DNA from: Bacteroidales bacterium
Lineage (GTDB): Bacteria > Bacteroidota > Bacteroidia > Bacteroidales > F082
Reading direction: 5' to 3'
Assembly (NCBI GenBank): GCA_016290215.1
Contig: JAEETH010000007.1
Location: 1-64,000 of the forward strand
DNA length: 64,000 nt
The notes beneath the pieces are model-generated. The model was not told where the DNA came from. It was given only the letters and a program-made list of their open reading frames with translations, and did not search any database. Positions 28,892-38,700 of this stretch are shown here, one piece after another. How positions within the stretch are numbered: position 1 is the stretch's first letter; every line of letters starts with the position of its first letter. The translations under genes and the position numbers were made by a program.

Positions 28892-30537
28892 CACTTGCCG
28901 CTCAAGATGCTGTGGTATTCGTCCTTGCCGTTGGTGTTGAGCAGGATTTCGAAGGCACGCGCCAAGTCGGGGTCGTCCTTCAACGAGGCGACAATGCGAC
29001 CTTTCTGGTAGTAATAGCGTCCCACAATCTCGGAGCGCAACAGCTCTTCGATGTCCTTACGGTTATTAATCAGGTCGTTCTCTTTCTCGGCGGCAAAGTT
29101 CTTCTCCAGCAGGTCGATTTGCGGTTGAATCTTATCGAGATAGCCTTCGTCCTTGGCGGTTTTCTTCAGTTTCTCAATGGCTTTTTCGCTCTCAGTGGTA
29201 TAGGAGAAGTCCTTTTCTTTCACGAAGTTCATGAAGTCCTGATAGGTGGCTTCGTCGATTTGGAAACGGTCAGCCGAATCAATGCTCTTGTGCTCGTGAT
29301 AGAACTTGTTGGCGTAGTCGAAGATGTAGTTTTTCCCGTAAAGATAAGCCGTCACCGTGGCGTATTCATCGCGTTTCACCTTTACGTCGGGCATGATGCC
29401 ATGACCTTCATAGACCGTGCGCCCGCCCATGGTTTGGAAGGCCTTGCCAAGCGTGTCGTTTTTCGTCTGCGTGGTGTCCTTCTTGTGCGAGTAGTCGATT
29501 TCCTGGATGCAACGACCGCTGGGGATGTAGTAATGTGCCACCGTGACTTTCATCTGGGTGTTGTAGCTCAACGGCAAAATATTCTGTACCAATCCCTTAC
29601 CGAAAGTCCTTTGACCGATGATGACGGCGCGGTCATAATCTTGAAGGGCACCGGCTACAATCTCACTGGCCGAAGCACTACCGCCGTCGACGAGGACAGC
29701 CACAGGAATATTCAAGTCCACAGGGTCTTTCATCGTGGGATGCATGCTATTGGCGTTGGCAGCCTTGCCTTTCATCGATACGACAGTTTTTCCCTTGGGA
29801 ATGAACATGTTGACGATGTCGACCGCCTCGTTCATCAAGCCACCGCCATTGCCGCGCAGGTCGAGGATGAAGCCTTTCAGCTGATGGTTGTTCTTCATCT
29901 CCATAAACTTTTCCCTCATCTCCTTGGCCGCATCGCGGGTGAAGCCACTCAGCGAGAGGTAAGCCACGCCGTTGTCGAACACTTTATAATAAGGTATATT
30001 GTCGATTTTCACCTTTTCGCGCTTCAAAGTCTTGGTCAGAGGCTTCTCTTCGCCGTAACGCTTTACCTTGATGGTCACCTCTGTATTGGGCTGACCTTTC
30101 AGCAAGTCGCTTACTTCCTGCGTGTTTTTCTTCTTGCAGTCGACGCCGTTCACCTCAAGGATGACGTCACCAGCGATGAGTCCTGCCTTCTGTGCCGGCC
30201 AGCCGTAGTAAGGCTCCGAGATACGGGTCCACTCGCCGTCATACTGGATGAGAGCGCCGATACCGCCATATTCACCCGTGGTCATGAACTTGGCGTTTTC
30301 GATGTCCGACTCGGGGATGAAGACCGTGTAGGGGTCGAGGCCGTCGAGCATGGCCTTGATGGCGGTTTCGTTGAGTTCGCCCGGGTTGATTTCGTCGACA
30401 TAGTTGAGGTTGAGCTCACGGAGGAGGCTGTTGTAGATGTCGAGGCTCTTGGCGATTTCGAAGTTGTTCTGCTTCTCTTGGGCGACTACGCTCACTGAAA
30501 GGAGCAGGGCGAGGATTAGGATGTGTATGTGTTTCAT
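28891..30537 (-). CDS. ctpA: S41 family C-terminal processing peptidase
   Basis: 548 aa. A signal peptide (MKHIHILILALLLSVSVVAQ) is followed by a PDZ domain around residues 85-165 (GGIGALIQYDGEWTRISEPYYGWPAQKAGL), then the S41 catalytic core. The nucleophile serine lies in GGSASASEIVAGALQ (about residue 289) and the lysine in GQRTFGKG (about 313). It cleaves C-terminal tails of periplasmic proteins. The ligase-like gene is coupled downstream. The upstream gap holds a 30-bp tandem repeat. Confidence 0.93.
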   Translation of the reverse strand: MKHIHILILALLLSVSVVAQEKQNNFEIAKSLDIYNSLLRELNLNYVDEINPGELNETAIKAMLDGLDPYTVFIPESDIENAKFMTTGEYGGIGALIQYDGEWTRISEPYYGWPAQKAGLIAGDVILEVNGVDCKKKNTQEVSDLLKGQPNTEVTIKVKRYGEEKPLTKTLKREKVKIDNIPYYKVFDNGVAYLSLSGFTRDAAKEMREKFMEMKNNHQLKGFILDLRGNGGGLMNEAVDIVNMFIPKGKTVVSMKGKAANANSMHPTMKDPVDLNIPVAVLVDGGSASASEIVAGALQDYDRAVIIGQRTFGKGLVQNILPLSYNTQMKVTVAHYYIPSGRCIQEIDYSHKKDTTQTKNDTLGKAFQTMGGRTVYEGHGIMPDVKVKRDEYATVTAYLYGKNYIFDYANKFYHEHKSIDSADRFQIDEATYQDFMNFVKEKDFSYTTESEKAIEKLKKTAKDEGYLDKIQPQIDLLEKNFAAEKENDLINNRKDIEELLRSEIVGRYYYQKGRIVASLKDDPDLARAFEILLNTNGKDEYHSILSGK

Positions 30538-30560
30538 CTTTTACTATGTTGTTCGTTATG

Positions 30561-30670
30561 CAGGGACTCACGTCGCCTGCTCATCTCAGGCAGGGACTCT
30601 CGTCGCCTGCTCATCTCAGGCAGGGACTCTCGTCGCCTGCTCATCTCAGGCAGGGACTCACGTCACCTGT
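30561..30670. repeat. 30-bp tandem repeat, about 3.7 units
   Basis: Units start at 30561, 30591, 30621 and 30651 with the core CAGGGACTCTCGTCGCCTGC and TCATCTCAGG. Each unit contains the inverted CAGGC/GCCTG. Units 2 and 3 are identical; the others differ at 1-4 positions. It lies 24 nt upstream of the ctpA start, in its leader or promoter. Confidence 0.95.
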
Positions 30671-30736
30671 TTACTGGTATGTCGTCCCTATGGGACTATC
30701 CCAACTATCAACTGTCAACTATCAACTGACAACTGA

Positions 30737-30967
30737 TTACGGGACTGGGTCGTAGCCGCTGCCACCCCAAGGGTTGCAGGAGAGGATGCGCTTGAAGGTA
30801 AGCCAGCCGCCTTTGAAGAAGCCGTACTTCTGGATGGCCTCGATGCCGTAGTTGGAGCAGGTCGGAATGTAGCGACAGCTCTTCCCGAGCCAAGGCGACA
30901 GCGTCACCTGATAGACCCTAATCAGCAGGATCAGGAACTTAGCGGGCAGTTGTGATATGCGCTTCAT
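30737..30967 (-). CDS. yidD: Membrane protein insertion efficiency factor
   Basis: 76 aa. It shows the whole YidD signature: [33 protein letters not shown] and [13 protein letters not shown]. It assists YidC-dependent insertion. The start overlaps rnpA by 29 nt, the usual rnpA-yidD arrangement. Confidence 0.96.
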   Translation of the reverse strand: MKRISQLPAKFLILLIRVYQVTLSPWLGKSCRYIPTCSNYGIEAIQKYGFFKGGWLTFKRILSCNPWGGSGYDPVP

Positions 30968-31373
30968 GGTCAGTGAGCTTTGTCGGACTATATCTTCTTA
31001 CGATTTCTTGGACGGCTTTCTTGGTCTTGGCCAGCATTTCCTCATAAGAGTGGATGACCGTTGCCGTATAGACTAACGCAACGTCGACCGAAATATTATC
31101 CCTTTTGCAGATTTCGTAAAGCGGTGCTTTGTTGCGGCGCCATGCCTCACGCATCAAACGCTTCACACGGTTGCGATTAATGGCATGATGAAAGCGTTTT
31201 TTTGACACAGACACCAACAAGCGCACGGTCGGGGGACGGCTGTCGTCGCGGAAAAACTGATAGATGACCCGATAAGGATACACCGAAACGCCCGCACCAT
31301 GGTCGAAAAGCGCCTTAATGTCGTTTTCCTTGCAGATACGCTCATATTTCGGTAAACCTTCGAGGGCAACCAT
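30939..31373 (-). CDS. rnpA: Ribonuclease P protein component
   Basis: 144 aa. The RNA-binding signature [18 protein letters not shown] is present. It processes the 5' end of tRNAs together with the RNase P RNA, which is not in this window. It lies between hemD (29 nt upstream) and yidD (overlap). This block without rpmH and dnaA is usual in Bacteroidota. Confidence 0.95.
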   Translation of the reverse strand: MVALEGLPKYERICKENDIKALFDHGAGVSVYPYRVIYQFFRDDSRPPTVRLLVSVSKKRFHHAINRNRVKRLMREAWRRNKAPLYEICKRDNISVDVALVYTATVIHSYEEMLAKTKKAVQEIVRRYSPTKLTDHEAHITTAR

Positions 31374-31402
31374 TTCAACGGAAAATTTTGTGTGTCAGCG
31401 AC

Positions 31403-32167
31403 TTATTTCTTCTTGCTCTTCTTGTACTCGGCGGCGACATATTCCTCGATGGCCATGGTCATCGAATGTGCCGTTTCGGTGGGAGCGCGGAAGTTAAGTT
31501 CGAAGCCTGCATCGACGATGGCTTGGCAGGTGGCATCACCGAAACCGCCGATGGCGACCTCTTTCTGCTCAAACTCGGGGAAGTTTTCTTTCAGCGACTG
31601 GATGCCCATGGGACTGAAGAAGACCAGCATGTCATAGTCGTTGATTTTCACCTTGTCCTTCAAGTCGGCAGGAACGGTGCGGAACATCACGGCCTTGGTG
31701 AAGTTGAGCTTGGCAGCATTCAACAGGTCGATGGTGGCGTCGGAACTGATGTCGGAGCAGCAGTAGAGATACTTCTCGTCCTTGTGCTTCTTCATGATGT
31801 CGATGAGGTCGTTGAGGGTCTGGTTACCGAAAAAGACCTTACGCTTGCGGTATTGCACATAGCGTTGCAGATAAAGTGCAGTCGATTCATTGATGCAGAA
31901 ATACTTCAACGTCTCAGGCACATTGTAACGCATTTCCTTGGCTACACGGAAAAAGTGGTCGACGGCATTGCGGCTGGTAAGGATAATGCCTGTATATTCA
32001 GGGAGTTTGATGTGCTCTTGACGAAGTTCACTGGCGGTAACATCATCGAGCTTGATGAATTTCTCAAAAGTGAAGTTGACGCCATATTTCTTCATCATAT
32101 CGGCAAAAGGCGTCTTTGAAATGTCTGCAGGTTTGGGTTGCGACACCAAAATGGACTTAATCTTCAT
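31403..32167 (-). CDS. hemD: Uroporphyrinogen-III synthase (HEM4 family)
   Basis: 254 aa two-lobed HEM4 domain. Visible features are ILVSQPKP at the N-terminus, GIILTSRNAVDHFF, the second lobe DMLVFFSPMGIQSL, and IGGFGDATCQAIVDAGF with the conserved G-x-T-x2-A type turn. It closes hydroxymethylbilane to uroporphyrinogen III. Bacteroidota hemD paralogs diverge, and catalysis cannot be judged from sequence alone. It is followed by rnpA and preceded by the DUF4271 gene. Confidence 0.85.
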   Translation of the reverse strand: MKIKSILVSQPKPADISKTPFADMMKKYGVNFTFEKFIKLDDVTASELRQEHIKLPEYTGIILTSRNAVDHFFRVAKEMRYNVPETLKYFCINESTALYLQRYVQYRKRKVFFGNQTLNDLIDIMKKHKDEKYLYCCSDISSDATIDLLNAAKLNFTKAVMFRTVPADLKDKVKINDYDMLVFFSPMGIQSLKENFPEFEQKEVAIGGFGDATCQAIVDAGFELNFRAPTETAHSMTMAIEEYVAAEYKKSKKK

Positions 32168-32232
32168 CTTTTTCTCTTGCTTTTAGTGCTATTTTTGAAC
32201 TAAATTCTTCCCACATCGGAATACCTAACTCA

Positions 32233-33075
32233 TTAAAAAACAGAACCGTGACCAAAGTAACGCAAGCCTGCTGTCACGAGTGTTGCAACCGGTGCGATTT
32301 CGAGGGCGCAAAAATACAAAAAAATATAAAACGTAGATATTTTTGTTGCAACTCTCGTTTCAATAATTCCATAAATTAATCTTAAAACCGCCGCCAAACC
32401 TAAGATTGCAAGGCCAATCCAAATAAAATATTTTGTGGGATTATACAATAATAAAAGGGTCACCGGCACCATCACGAAGAGGGTGAAAATGGAGACGGAA
32501 AACTCCACCGTCATCTGTCGGTCGAGGGTGTCGTGGGTGTCGAAAAGCCAGTTGACGAATCGCAGCATGAAATGACGGAGCAGCACCCAACCCGCCGTAG
32601 CTGCAACAAGGATGCCATACATCCTCCCGTTGTTGTAGGTCAGCACGTCGCGGGAGAGCACCACGCAACTTTTTTGCGCGAAAAGTGCCATTAGCAGGAT
32701 ATAACCCAAGGTGAACGACACGCAAACAAAACTACGCATGGGGTTCCATTCCCTCAACAGCTGGTTGGTGTGGGCCACGCCGCCCGGCACACTCAGCACC
32801 TGACGGAACTGACGGGGATACAGCTGTTTGTTGAGCACGATGAGCAGCAACAGCAACCCCAATAGTGCCAAATTCCACCCTTGCAGGATCTCGTAAGTAA
32901 TGCGAGGCAGTGGATTAAGCGTCCCATTGAAACCCGAAGTGATGAAACTGGGCACCACATTGTCGCGAGCGAGGGAGTCGGCCAAAGGAATGGAATCGGC
33001 AACCTGCACGGTGTCAACGGGTTGAGACGCTTCAACAAAAGGATTGTGATAGAATATGTCGGGGTACTGCGGCAT
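32233..33075 (-). CDS. DUF4271 family membrane protein
   Basis: 280 aa. An N-terminal Pro/Asp-rich tail (~70 residues) is followed by about seven membrane helices, for example GWNLALLGLLLLLIVLNKQL and ISTFYIFLYFCALEIAPVATL. The C-terminal LEIAPVATL is typical of DUF4271, which sits before hemD in many Bacteroidota. Function unknown. Promoter-like TATTTTTG at 33097-33104. Confidence 0.82.
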   Translation of the reverse strand: MPQYPDIFYHNPFVEASQPVDTVQVADSIPLADSLARDNVVPSFITSGFNGTLNPLPRITYEILQGWNLALLGLLLLLIVLNKQLYPRQFRQVLSVPGGVAHTNQLLREWNPMRSFVCVSFTLGYILLMALFAQKSCVVLSRDVLTYNNGRMYGILVAATAGWVLLRHFMLRFVNWLFDTHDTLDRQMTVEFSVSIFTLFVMVPVTLLLLYNPTKYFIWIGLAILGLAAVLRLIYGIIETRVATKISTFYIFLYFCALEIAPVATLVTAGLRYFGHGSVF

Positions 33076-33096
33076 GGATGGCTTTCAATTGCGCTG

Positions 33097-33104
33097 CAAA
33101 AATA
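33097..33104 (-). promoter_or_regulatory. -7 box (TATTTTTG) of the DUF4271-hemD-rnpA-yidD operon
   Basis: TATTTTTG on the minus strand, 21 nt before the ATG at 33075. Confidence 0.6.
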
Positions 33105-33137
33105 ATGGATATTTTGCAAACCGACACGAAATCTTAT

Positions 33138-33145
33138 TAACTTTG
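33138..33145 (+). promoter_or_regulatory. -7 box (TAACTTTG) of pta
   Basis: TAACTTTG with TTTTG at 33112-33116 (21-nt spacer). The leader to the pta ATG is about 108 nt and contains AACAATTAAACAATAATC-type AT repeats. Confidence 0.55.
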
Positions 33146-33253
33146 CAACCAAAATAATGTTCGGCTGCCACCATGTGACAGCCCTACAATCTTACAATCC
33201 AAACATAAAAACAACAATTAAACAATAATCAATCAACAATTAAACATCGAGAA

Positions 33254-34264
33254 ATGAACTTAATGCAAGAAATCATTGCCAACGCGCAGGCCAACAAGCA
33301 GCGCATTGTGCTCCCCGAGGGCGACGAGCCCCGTACCCTGAAAGCCGCCGACCGTCTCTTAGCTGACGGTGTCGCCGACGTCATCCTCATCGGTCCTGCC
33401 GAAAAGATCAAGGAAATGACCGCTGAATTCGGTCTCCAAAACATCGGCAAGGCCCGTATCCTCGACCCAATGAATAACCCCGATCGTCAAAAATATGCCG
33501 ACCTCCTCTTCGAAATCCGCAAAGCCAAAGGCATGACGCCTGAGCAGGCTTACGACTTGGCTGGCAACTTCATGTATCTCGGCATCCTGTTGGTGAAAGC
33601 CGGTGAGGCCGACGGTCTCGTCAGCGGTGCCCGCAGCACCACGGGCGACATGCTGCGTCCCGCCCTGCAAATCATCAAGACCGTTCCTGGCGTGAGCTGC
33701 GTCAGCGGCGCTTTCACGATGTTCCTGCCCGAAGGTTGTCCTTACGGCACCGATGGCCGCATGGTCTTCGCCGACTGCGCCGTCACGCCCATGCCGACGG
33801 CTGAACAATTAGCCGAAATCGCCATCTGCACCGCCGACACCGCCAAGGCCATCGCCAAGATCGACCCCATCACTGCCATCTTGAGCTTCTCCACCAAGGG
33901 CAGCGCCAAGCATGAGGTGGTCGACAAGGTCATTGAAGCCACCCGTATCGCCAAGGAGCGTCGTCCTGACCTCGTCCTCGACGGTGAACTGCAAGCCGAC
34001 GCCGCCATCGTGCCTTCGGTGGGTTCGAGCAAGGCTCCTGGCAGCCCTGTCGCTGGTAAGGCTAACACCCTCGTGTTCCCCTGCCTCGAAGTGGGTAACA
34101 TCGCCTATAAACTCGTCCAGCGTTTAGCTGGAGCCGAAGCCGTCGGTCCCGTGCTGCAAGGCCTCGCCAAGCCCTGCAACGACCTCAGCCGTGGCTGCTC
34201 GATTGATGATGTGTACAAATTAGTCGCCATCACCTGCAACCAAGCTATTGCACAGAAAAAGTAA
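33254..34264 (+). CDS. pta: Phosphate acetyltransferase
   Basis: 336 aa, the short single-domain form. Motifs include IVLPEGDEPRTLKAA, DGLVSGARSTTGDMLRPALQ, FADCAVTPMPTAEQLAEIA and the C-terminal VFPCLEVGNIAYKLVQRL. It interconverts acetyl-CoA and acetyl phosphate; with ackA downstream it makes ATP and acetate in fermentation. The 155-bp gap to ackA contains an ATGGC-type palindrome. Confidence 0.96.
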   Translation: MNLMQEIIANAQANKQRIVLPEGDEPRTLKAADRLLADGVADVILIGPAEKIKEMTAEFGLQNIGKARILDPMNNPDRQKYADLLFEIRKAKGMTPEQAYDLAGNFMYLGILLVKAGEADGLVSGARSTTGDMLRPALQIIKTVPGVSCVSGAFTMFLPEGCPYGTDGRMVFADCAVTPMPTAEQLAEIAICTADTAKAIAKIDPITAILSFSTKGSAKHEVVDKVIEATRIAKERRPDLVLDGELQADAAIVPSVGSSKAPGSPVAGKANTLVFPCLEVGNIAYKLVQRLAGAEAVGPVLQGLAKPCNDLSRGCSIDDVYKLVAITCNQAIAQKK

Positions 34265-34364
34265 CTATGGCTATAGCCAATGGCCTATGGCTTGTCCCAA
34301 CGAAAGCTTGGAACCAAAGCTTTTCGTGGGTCTGGCCATTGGCCATAAGCCATAAGCCATAGTT
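34263..34364. repeat. ATGGC-type palindrome in the pta-ackA gap
   Basis: The arms are AACTATGGCTATAGCC...GGCCTATGGC and GCCATTGGCC...AAGCCATAGTT around a loop holding AAAGCTT-type inverted bits. It begins immediately at the pta stop. Fourth copy of the family (see 12598-13040). Confidence 0.85.
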
Positions 34365-34419
34365 CACCAACCCAAAGAACGAAGAATAAATCAAATAAAA
34401 ACGTAAAACCCAGAATACG

Positions 34420-35625
34420 ATGAAAATATTAGTCCTCAACTGCGGCAGCTCCTCCATCAAGTACCAGCTGCTTGAAATGGAAAACGCCAATTCGTCGCGC
34501 CTGTTAGCCAAAGGCCTCTTGGAGCGTATCGGCCTCGAAATGGGCGAGTTTACCCACAAATACAATGGTGAGAAGTACTACGAACAACTTCCCATCCCGA
34601 ACCACACCGAAGGCATCAAGCTGGTGCTGAAGGCTTTGGTCGACCCGAAGATGGGTGTCATCAAAGACCTGAAGGAAATCGACGCCGTCGGTCACCGCGT
34701 GGCTCACGGTGGCGAGTTGTTCCCGAAGAGCGTGCTCATCGACAAGAAAGTCGTTGAAGGCATCCAATCCTTGACCGACCTCGCCCCGCTCCACAACCCC
34801 GGCAGCCTGCAAGGCATCCACGCCATGGAAGAAGTGCTCCCCGGCATCCCGATGGCCGCCGTGTTCGACACCTCGTTCCACAGCACCATGCCGCCTGAGG
34901 CCTACCTTTATGCCGTGCCTTACGAGTACTACGACAAGTACCGTGTGCGTCGCTATGGCTTCCACGGCACCAGCCACAAGTACGTGGCCGAGAAAGCCGC
35001 TGCTTTCGTCGGCAAAGACTGGAAGCAGTCGAAGATCGTGACCTGCCACCTCGGCAGTGGTGCCTCTATCGCCGCCGTCGAATACGGCAAGTCGGTGGAG
35101 ACTTCGATGGGCTTCACCCCCGTTGAAGGCCTCGTGATGGGTAGCCGCACTGGCGACCTCGACGTGGGCGCTTTCATGTACATCATGGACAAGGAAGGCT
35201 ATAACACTAAGGAGATGAATACCTTAGTGAACAAGAAGTCAGGCCTCGTGGGCATCACGGGCGGCAAGCAGGACATGCGCGATGTGCGTGCCGGCAAGGA
35301 AGAAGGCGACGAGCGTTGCACCTACGCCTTCAACATGTTCGCCCACCGCGTGAAGAAATACATCGGAGCCTACATGGCCGTGATGAACGGTGCCGACGTC
35401 ATCGTGATGACAGGAGGCATCGGTGAAAACGCCTGGTTCATGCGTGAAGCCATCCTCGAAAACATGGAAGGTCTCGGCATCGAATTCGACGCTGCCATGA
35501 ATAAGGAAATCATCGGCGACGCTGGCGTCATCAGCACGCCCAACTCGAAGGTCACCGTGGTGGTGTATCCTACCGATGAGGAGTTTGTCATCGCGCAGGA
35601 CACTTATAACTTGGTGACAAAGTAA
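34420..35625 (+). CDS. ackA: Acetate kinase
   Basis: 401 aa. N-terminal phosphate-binding motif VLNCGSSSIKYQL, HRVAHGGELFP, FDTSFHSTMPP, RRYGFHGTSHKYV, CHLGSGASIAAV and GGIGENAWFMREAI. It makes ATP from acetyl phosphate. The last 38 codons are repeated at 38878-38994. An intrinsic terminator follows at 35650-35678. Confidence 0.97.
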   Translation: MKILVLNCGSSSIKYQLLEMENANSSRLLAKGLLERIGLEMGEFTHKYNGEKYYEQLPIPNHTEGIKLVLKALVDPKMGVIKDLKEIDAVGHRVAHGGELFPKSVLIDKKVVEGIQSLTDLAPLHNPGSLQGIHAMEEVLPGIPMAAVFDTSFHSTMPPEAYLYAVPYEYYDKYRVRRYGFHGTSHKYVAEKAAAFVGKDWKQSKIVTCHLGSGASIAAVEYGKSVETSMGFTPVEGLVMGSRTGDLDVGAFMYIMDKEGYNTKEMNTLVNKKSGLVGITGGKQDMRDVRAGKEEGDERCTYAFNMFAHRVKKYIGAYMAVMNGADVIVMTGGIGENAWFMREAILENMEGLGIEFDAAMNKEIIGDAGVISTPNSKVTVVVYPTDEEFVIAQDTYNLVTK

Positions 35626-35649
35626 ATGTTTCCGAAACAAATGCTTGTA

Positions 35650-35678
35650 AGGCTGCCCCACGTGGCAGCCTTTTTTTC
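35650..35678 (+). terminator. Intrinsic terminator of pta-ackA
   Basis: Stem AGGCTGCC / GGCAGCCT (35650-35657 / 35664-35671), 6-nt loop, then seven T. Confidence 0.9.
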
Positions 35679-35722
35679 TGCGCAAGGCAGGCCAAATTTT
35701 TTGAAAAATCATTGTTTTTCCT

Positions 35723-35730
35723 TATTTTTG
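35723..35730 (+). promoter_or_regulatory. -7 box (TATTTTTG) of the first giant surface protein
   Basis: TATTTTTG with TTG at 35701-35703 (19-nt spacer), 51 nt before the ATG at 35782. Confidence 0.6.
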
Positions 35731-35781
35731 CACCGCCAAAACAAGGCAATAATCATTTTTAACTATAAATCTTAACACCAG

Positions 35782-38700
35782 ATGACTACCAAACTTAACA
35801 TCCAAAGCCTGGCAGCCACTGCCAACCGCCCCGCTAATTTGAGGAGATGTGTAAATGATTGTAAATCAATTGTTTACAAAACAAGCAATTCGCTGAAAAC
35901 CAAAACGAAACGTCCAAAGACACTCCTGCTGCTCTTGCTGCTGATGGGGCTGACGGCCACGCCAAAAGCCTTTGCGCAAACACAGGTGGCCACCATTAAC
36001 TACAACAACGCGGGCGTGTACTACACCCTTTGGAGCGACAACACGGCTTCCGTAGAATACAGTTACACGCACCACTTCCTTGGCGGAACACTCAACCTCT
36101 ACGACACCATTCCTTACAACAGCGTCAAATACCCCCTCAAGCGAATTGGAAACCAGGCTTTTGTCGGCGCCAACAACCTGAGTGCCCTCTCCATCCCTGC
36201 CACTGTGACCAGCATCGGAGAAGCCGCTTTCTCCGAATGTGGCTTCGGGGGCACCTTGGAGATTCCCGACAATGTGCTGACCATTGAAGAGTCGGCGTTT
36301 TTCCGTAATCGTTTCACCACCGTTGTTATCGGCGACGGGGTCACCTCCATTGGTGGACAGGCTTTCTATTCCACTTACATCAATGTTGTCACCTTGGGCG
36401 CAAACCTCGCCACCATCGGTGATAGGGCTTTTGCCTATAACAACAACGCTGGAGAATCGAAGGACCTTGCTGTGACATGCCGATCGTTGGTGCCGCCAGC
36501 ATTGGGGACCGATGTGTTTAAGCAACAGAACCTCACCACCAACGTGCCTTGCTTTGTGGCAGATGCATACGAGCAGGCTGGCGGCTGGGGCACAATTGTC
36601 GCGCAAGATGTGAAATATGGGAGGCAGATTGACGGAGTGTATTATGTGCTCGACCGATGCAACCAAACCGCCTCGGTGACAAATCTGTATTATTGGACTT
36701 TCAGTAATATTCTCTATTACTCTTCACAATATGCAACAAATTCTTACACCGGGGATGTTGTCATTCCTGCGGAAGTTGTTTATGAAGGGATTGACTACGC
36801 CGTGACACTGATACATTGCGCTGCATTTGCCGGAAGTGCGGATATGACTTCTGTAACCATTGGAAGCAATGTGACGGAAATCAGGCCTCATGCGTTTCGG
36901 GATTGTTCGGGATTGGCAAGCATCATTTGCCAAAGCATTACGCCTCCGACTCTTGGCCAATGGTGTTTTACCGATGTGCCCGTCGCTTCAGTGTCGCTGC
37001 AGGTGCCTTGCGGAACGATGGATGCCTATGAAGCAAGCGTAGGTAGTACATATTTTAATACACCTGTGCCTGGCTGGAATGACTTTCCCGACAAGCAGGA
37101 GCTTCTTCCCGTATGGGAGCAAGATGGGCTGTTTTATGAGTTGGACTGCAATACGAGCACAGCCACAGTCATTTATGACCCTTCATACGCCACGTTGGAG
37201 TGGGCCGTTGTACCCTACTCCATCACTCATGGCGAAAGCACCTATTATGTGACAGGAATTGGCGACAAGGCTTTTGAAGGCTGCACGGCACTTGAACGTG
37301 TCTCGCTTCACGATGAGATAACCACCATTGGAAGCGAGGCCTTCAAGAATTGCAGTAGCATAGTGCAAATCAGCACACAAGCCTCCATGCCACCCGTGGC
37401 GGGACAAGATGCTTTCCTTGGCGTTCCCGAAAATGCCTCGATAGTCGGGATGCCTTTCTGCTACCAATACGACTACAGCGTGGCGCCCGAATGGAACCGT
37501 TTCAGCAACTTCAGCGGCTCGGGGCCTTGCGATTATAATTTCACGGGTATGGTCAGCACGTCGTGGTCAGATCCTCAAAACTGGATGGGAGCCGAGGTTC
37601 CCGATGGCAATTCGAGGGTGGCAGTACGAGGCACTTGCGAAATCGATGACGATGTGACGGTGGGTTCCATCACTTTGGATTGTTACATTAATGAGGAATA
37701 TGGCCTTTATGACCGTCTCATCGTGAAATCAGGCAAGACCCTCACAGTCAACAATTTCATCTGGACTACGGGCGACGCTACGCACTTCATCATCGAGGAC
37801 AGAGCGCAAGTCGTCCAACCCAACGCTGGCGCGAAGGCCACGGTGGAGAAAAACATCACGGCCTACACGCCCAACACGAAGGACGGCTACCACCTCATCG
37901 GCCATTCCTTCGCCGACAACGGTGCGGTCAGCGAAATGGACAACCTTTTGGCCAACGACTACGACCTTTATTATTACGACGAGCCGACGCACTACTGGAT
38001 GAACCAAAAGCAGACGGCCAACAACTTCACCGAATTGGAGGCCGCGAAAGGCTACCTCTACGCCAACAGCGAAAGCCAAACCATCGGCTTGAAAGGCTCT
38101 TTGAATGCCGCCAACGCAATGGTGACCATTCCGTTGAGCTACGAGGCCGACGCCTTGAAAGGCTTCAACCTTGTGGGCAATCCGTTTGCGCACAACGTGA
38201 CGACCTTTGCGGGCACGAATGTGGCCACGGAAGTCTACCGAATGAACGGAACGAAGGACAATGTCGTTGTCAGCGAGATTTCGGAAACCGACCCGCTGAA
38301 GCCCGGCGAGGGTTTCTTCGTGAAGGCCACGGGCGACTGGGCTTCCATCACCTTCAATGCCCAAACGCGAGGCGAGGCCAAGGCCCTTGAGCTTGTCGAA
38401 AGGCCAACCCTTACAATCGACCTCACCCAAGACGGCCTCCTCGTCGACCGCTTCATCCTGAAGCGCGACGGCGAACCGTTGGAGAAAATCAGCCTGAACG
38501 GGAACGGCACGCGCATCTATGCCACGCACGGCGGGAAGGATTATGCCGTGGCCACCATCGTTGGCGTTGGTAGAGACGGTGTGCACACCGTCTCTACAGA
38601 GGTTCCCGTCAATTTCAAGGCCGCGAAAAACGGAACCTACACGCTGACCTTCGACACGCAACACCTTGATTTGGAATACCTGCATTTGATTGACAATTTG

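Noticed and set aside
28876..30498. 540-codon open frame on the plus strand
   Set aside because: Antisense shadow of ctpA. Composition is abnormal and no promoter, signal or domain is seen.
30561..30670. CRISPR array
   Set aside because: The 30-bp repeats are directly contiguous without spacers and no cas gene is present.
35509..35625. Integration (att) site of a mobile element at ackA
   Set aside because: A 117-bp coding duplication could resemble a gene-restoring att site, but no integrase, excisionase or att core was found and the match shows codon-level divergence. Homologous recombination is preferred.
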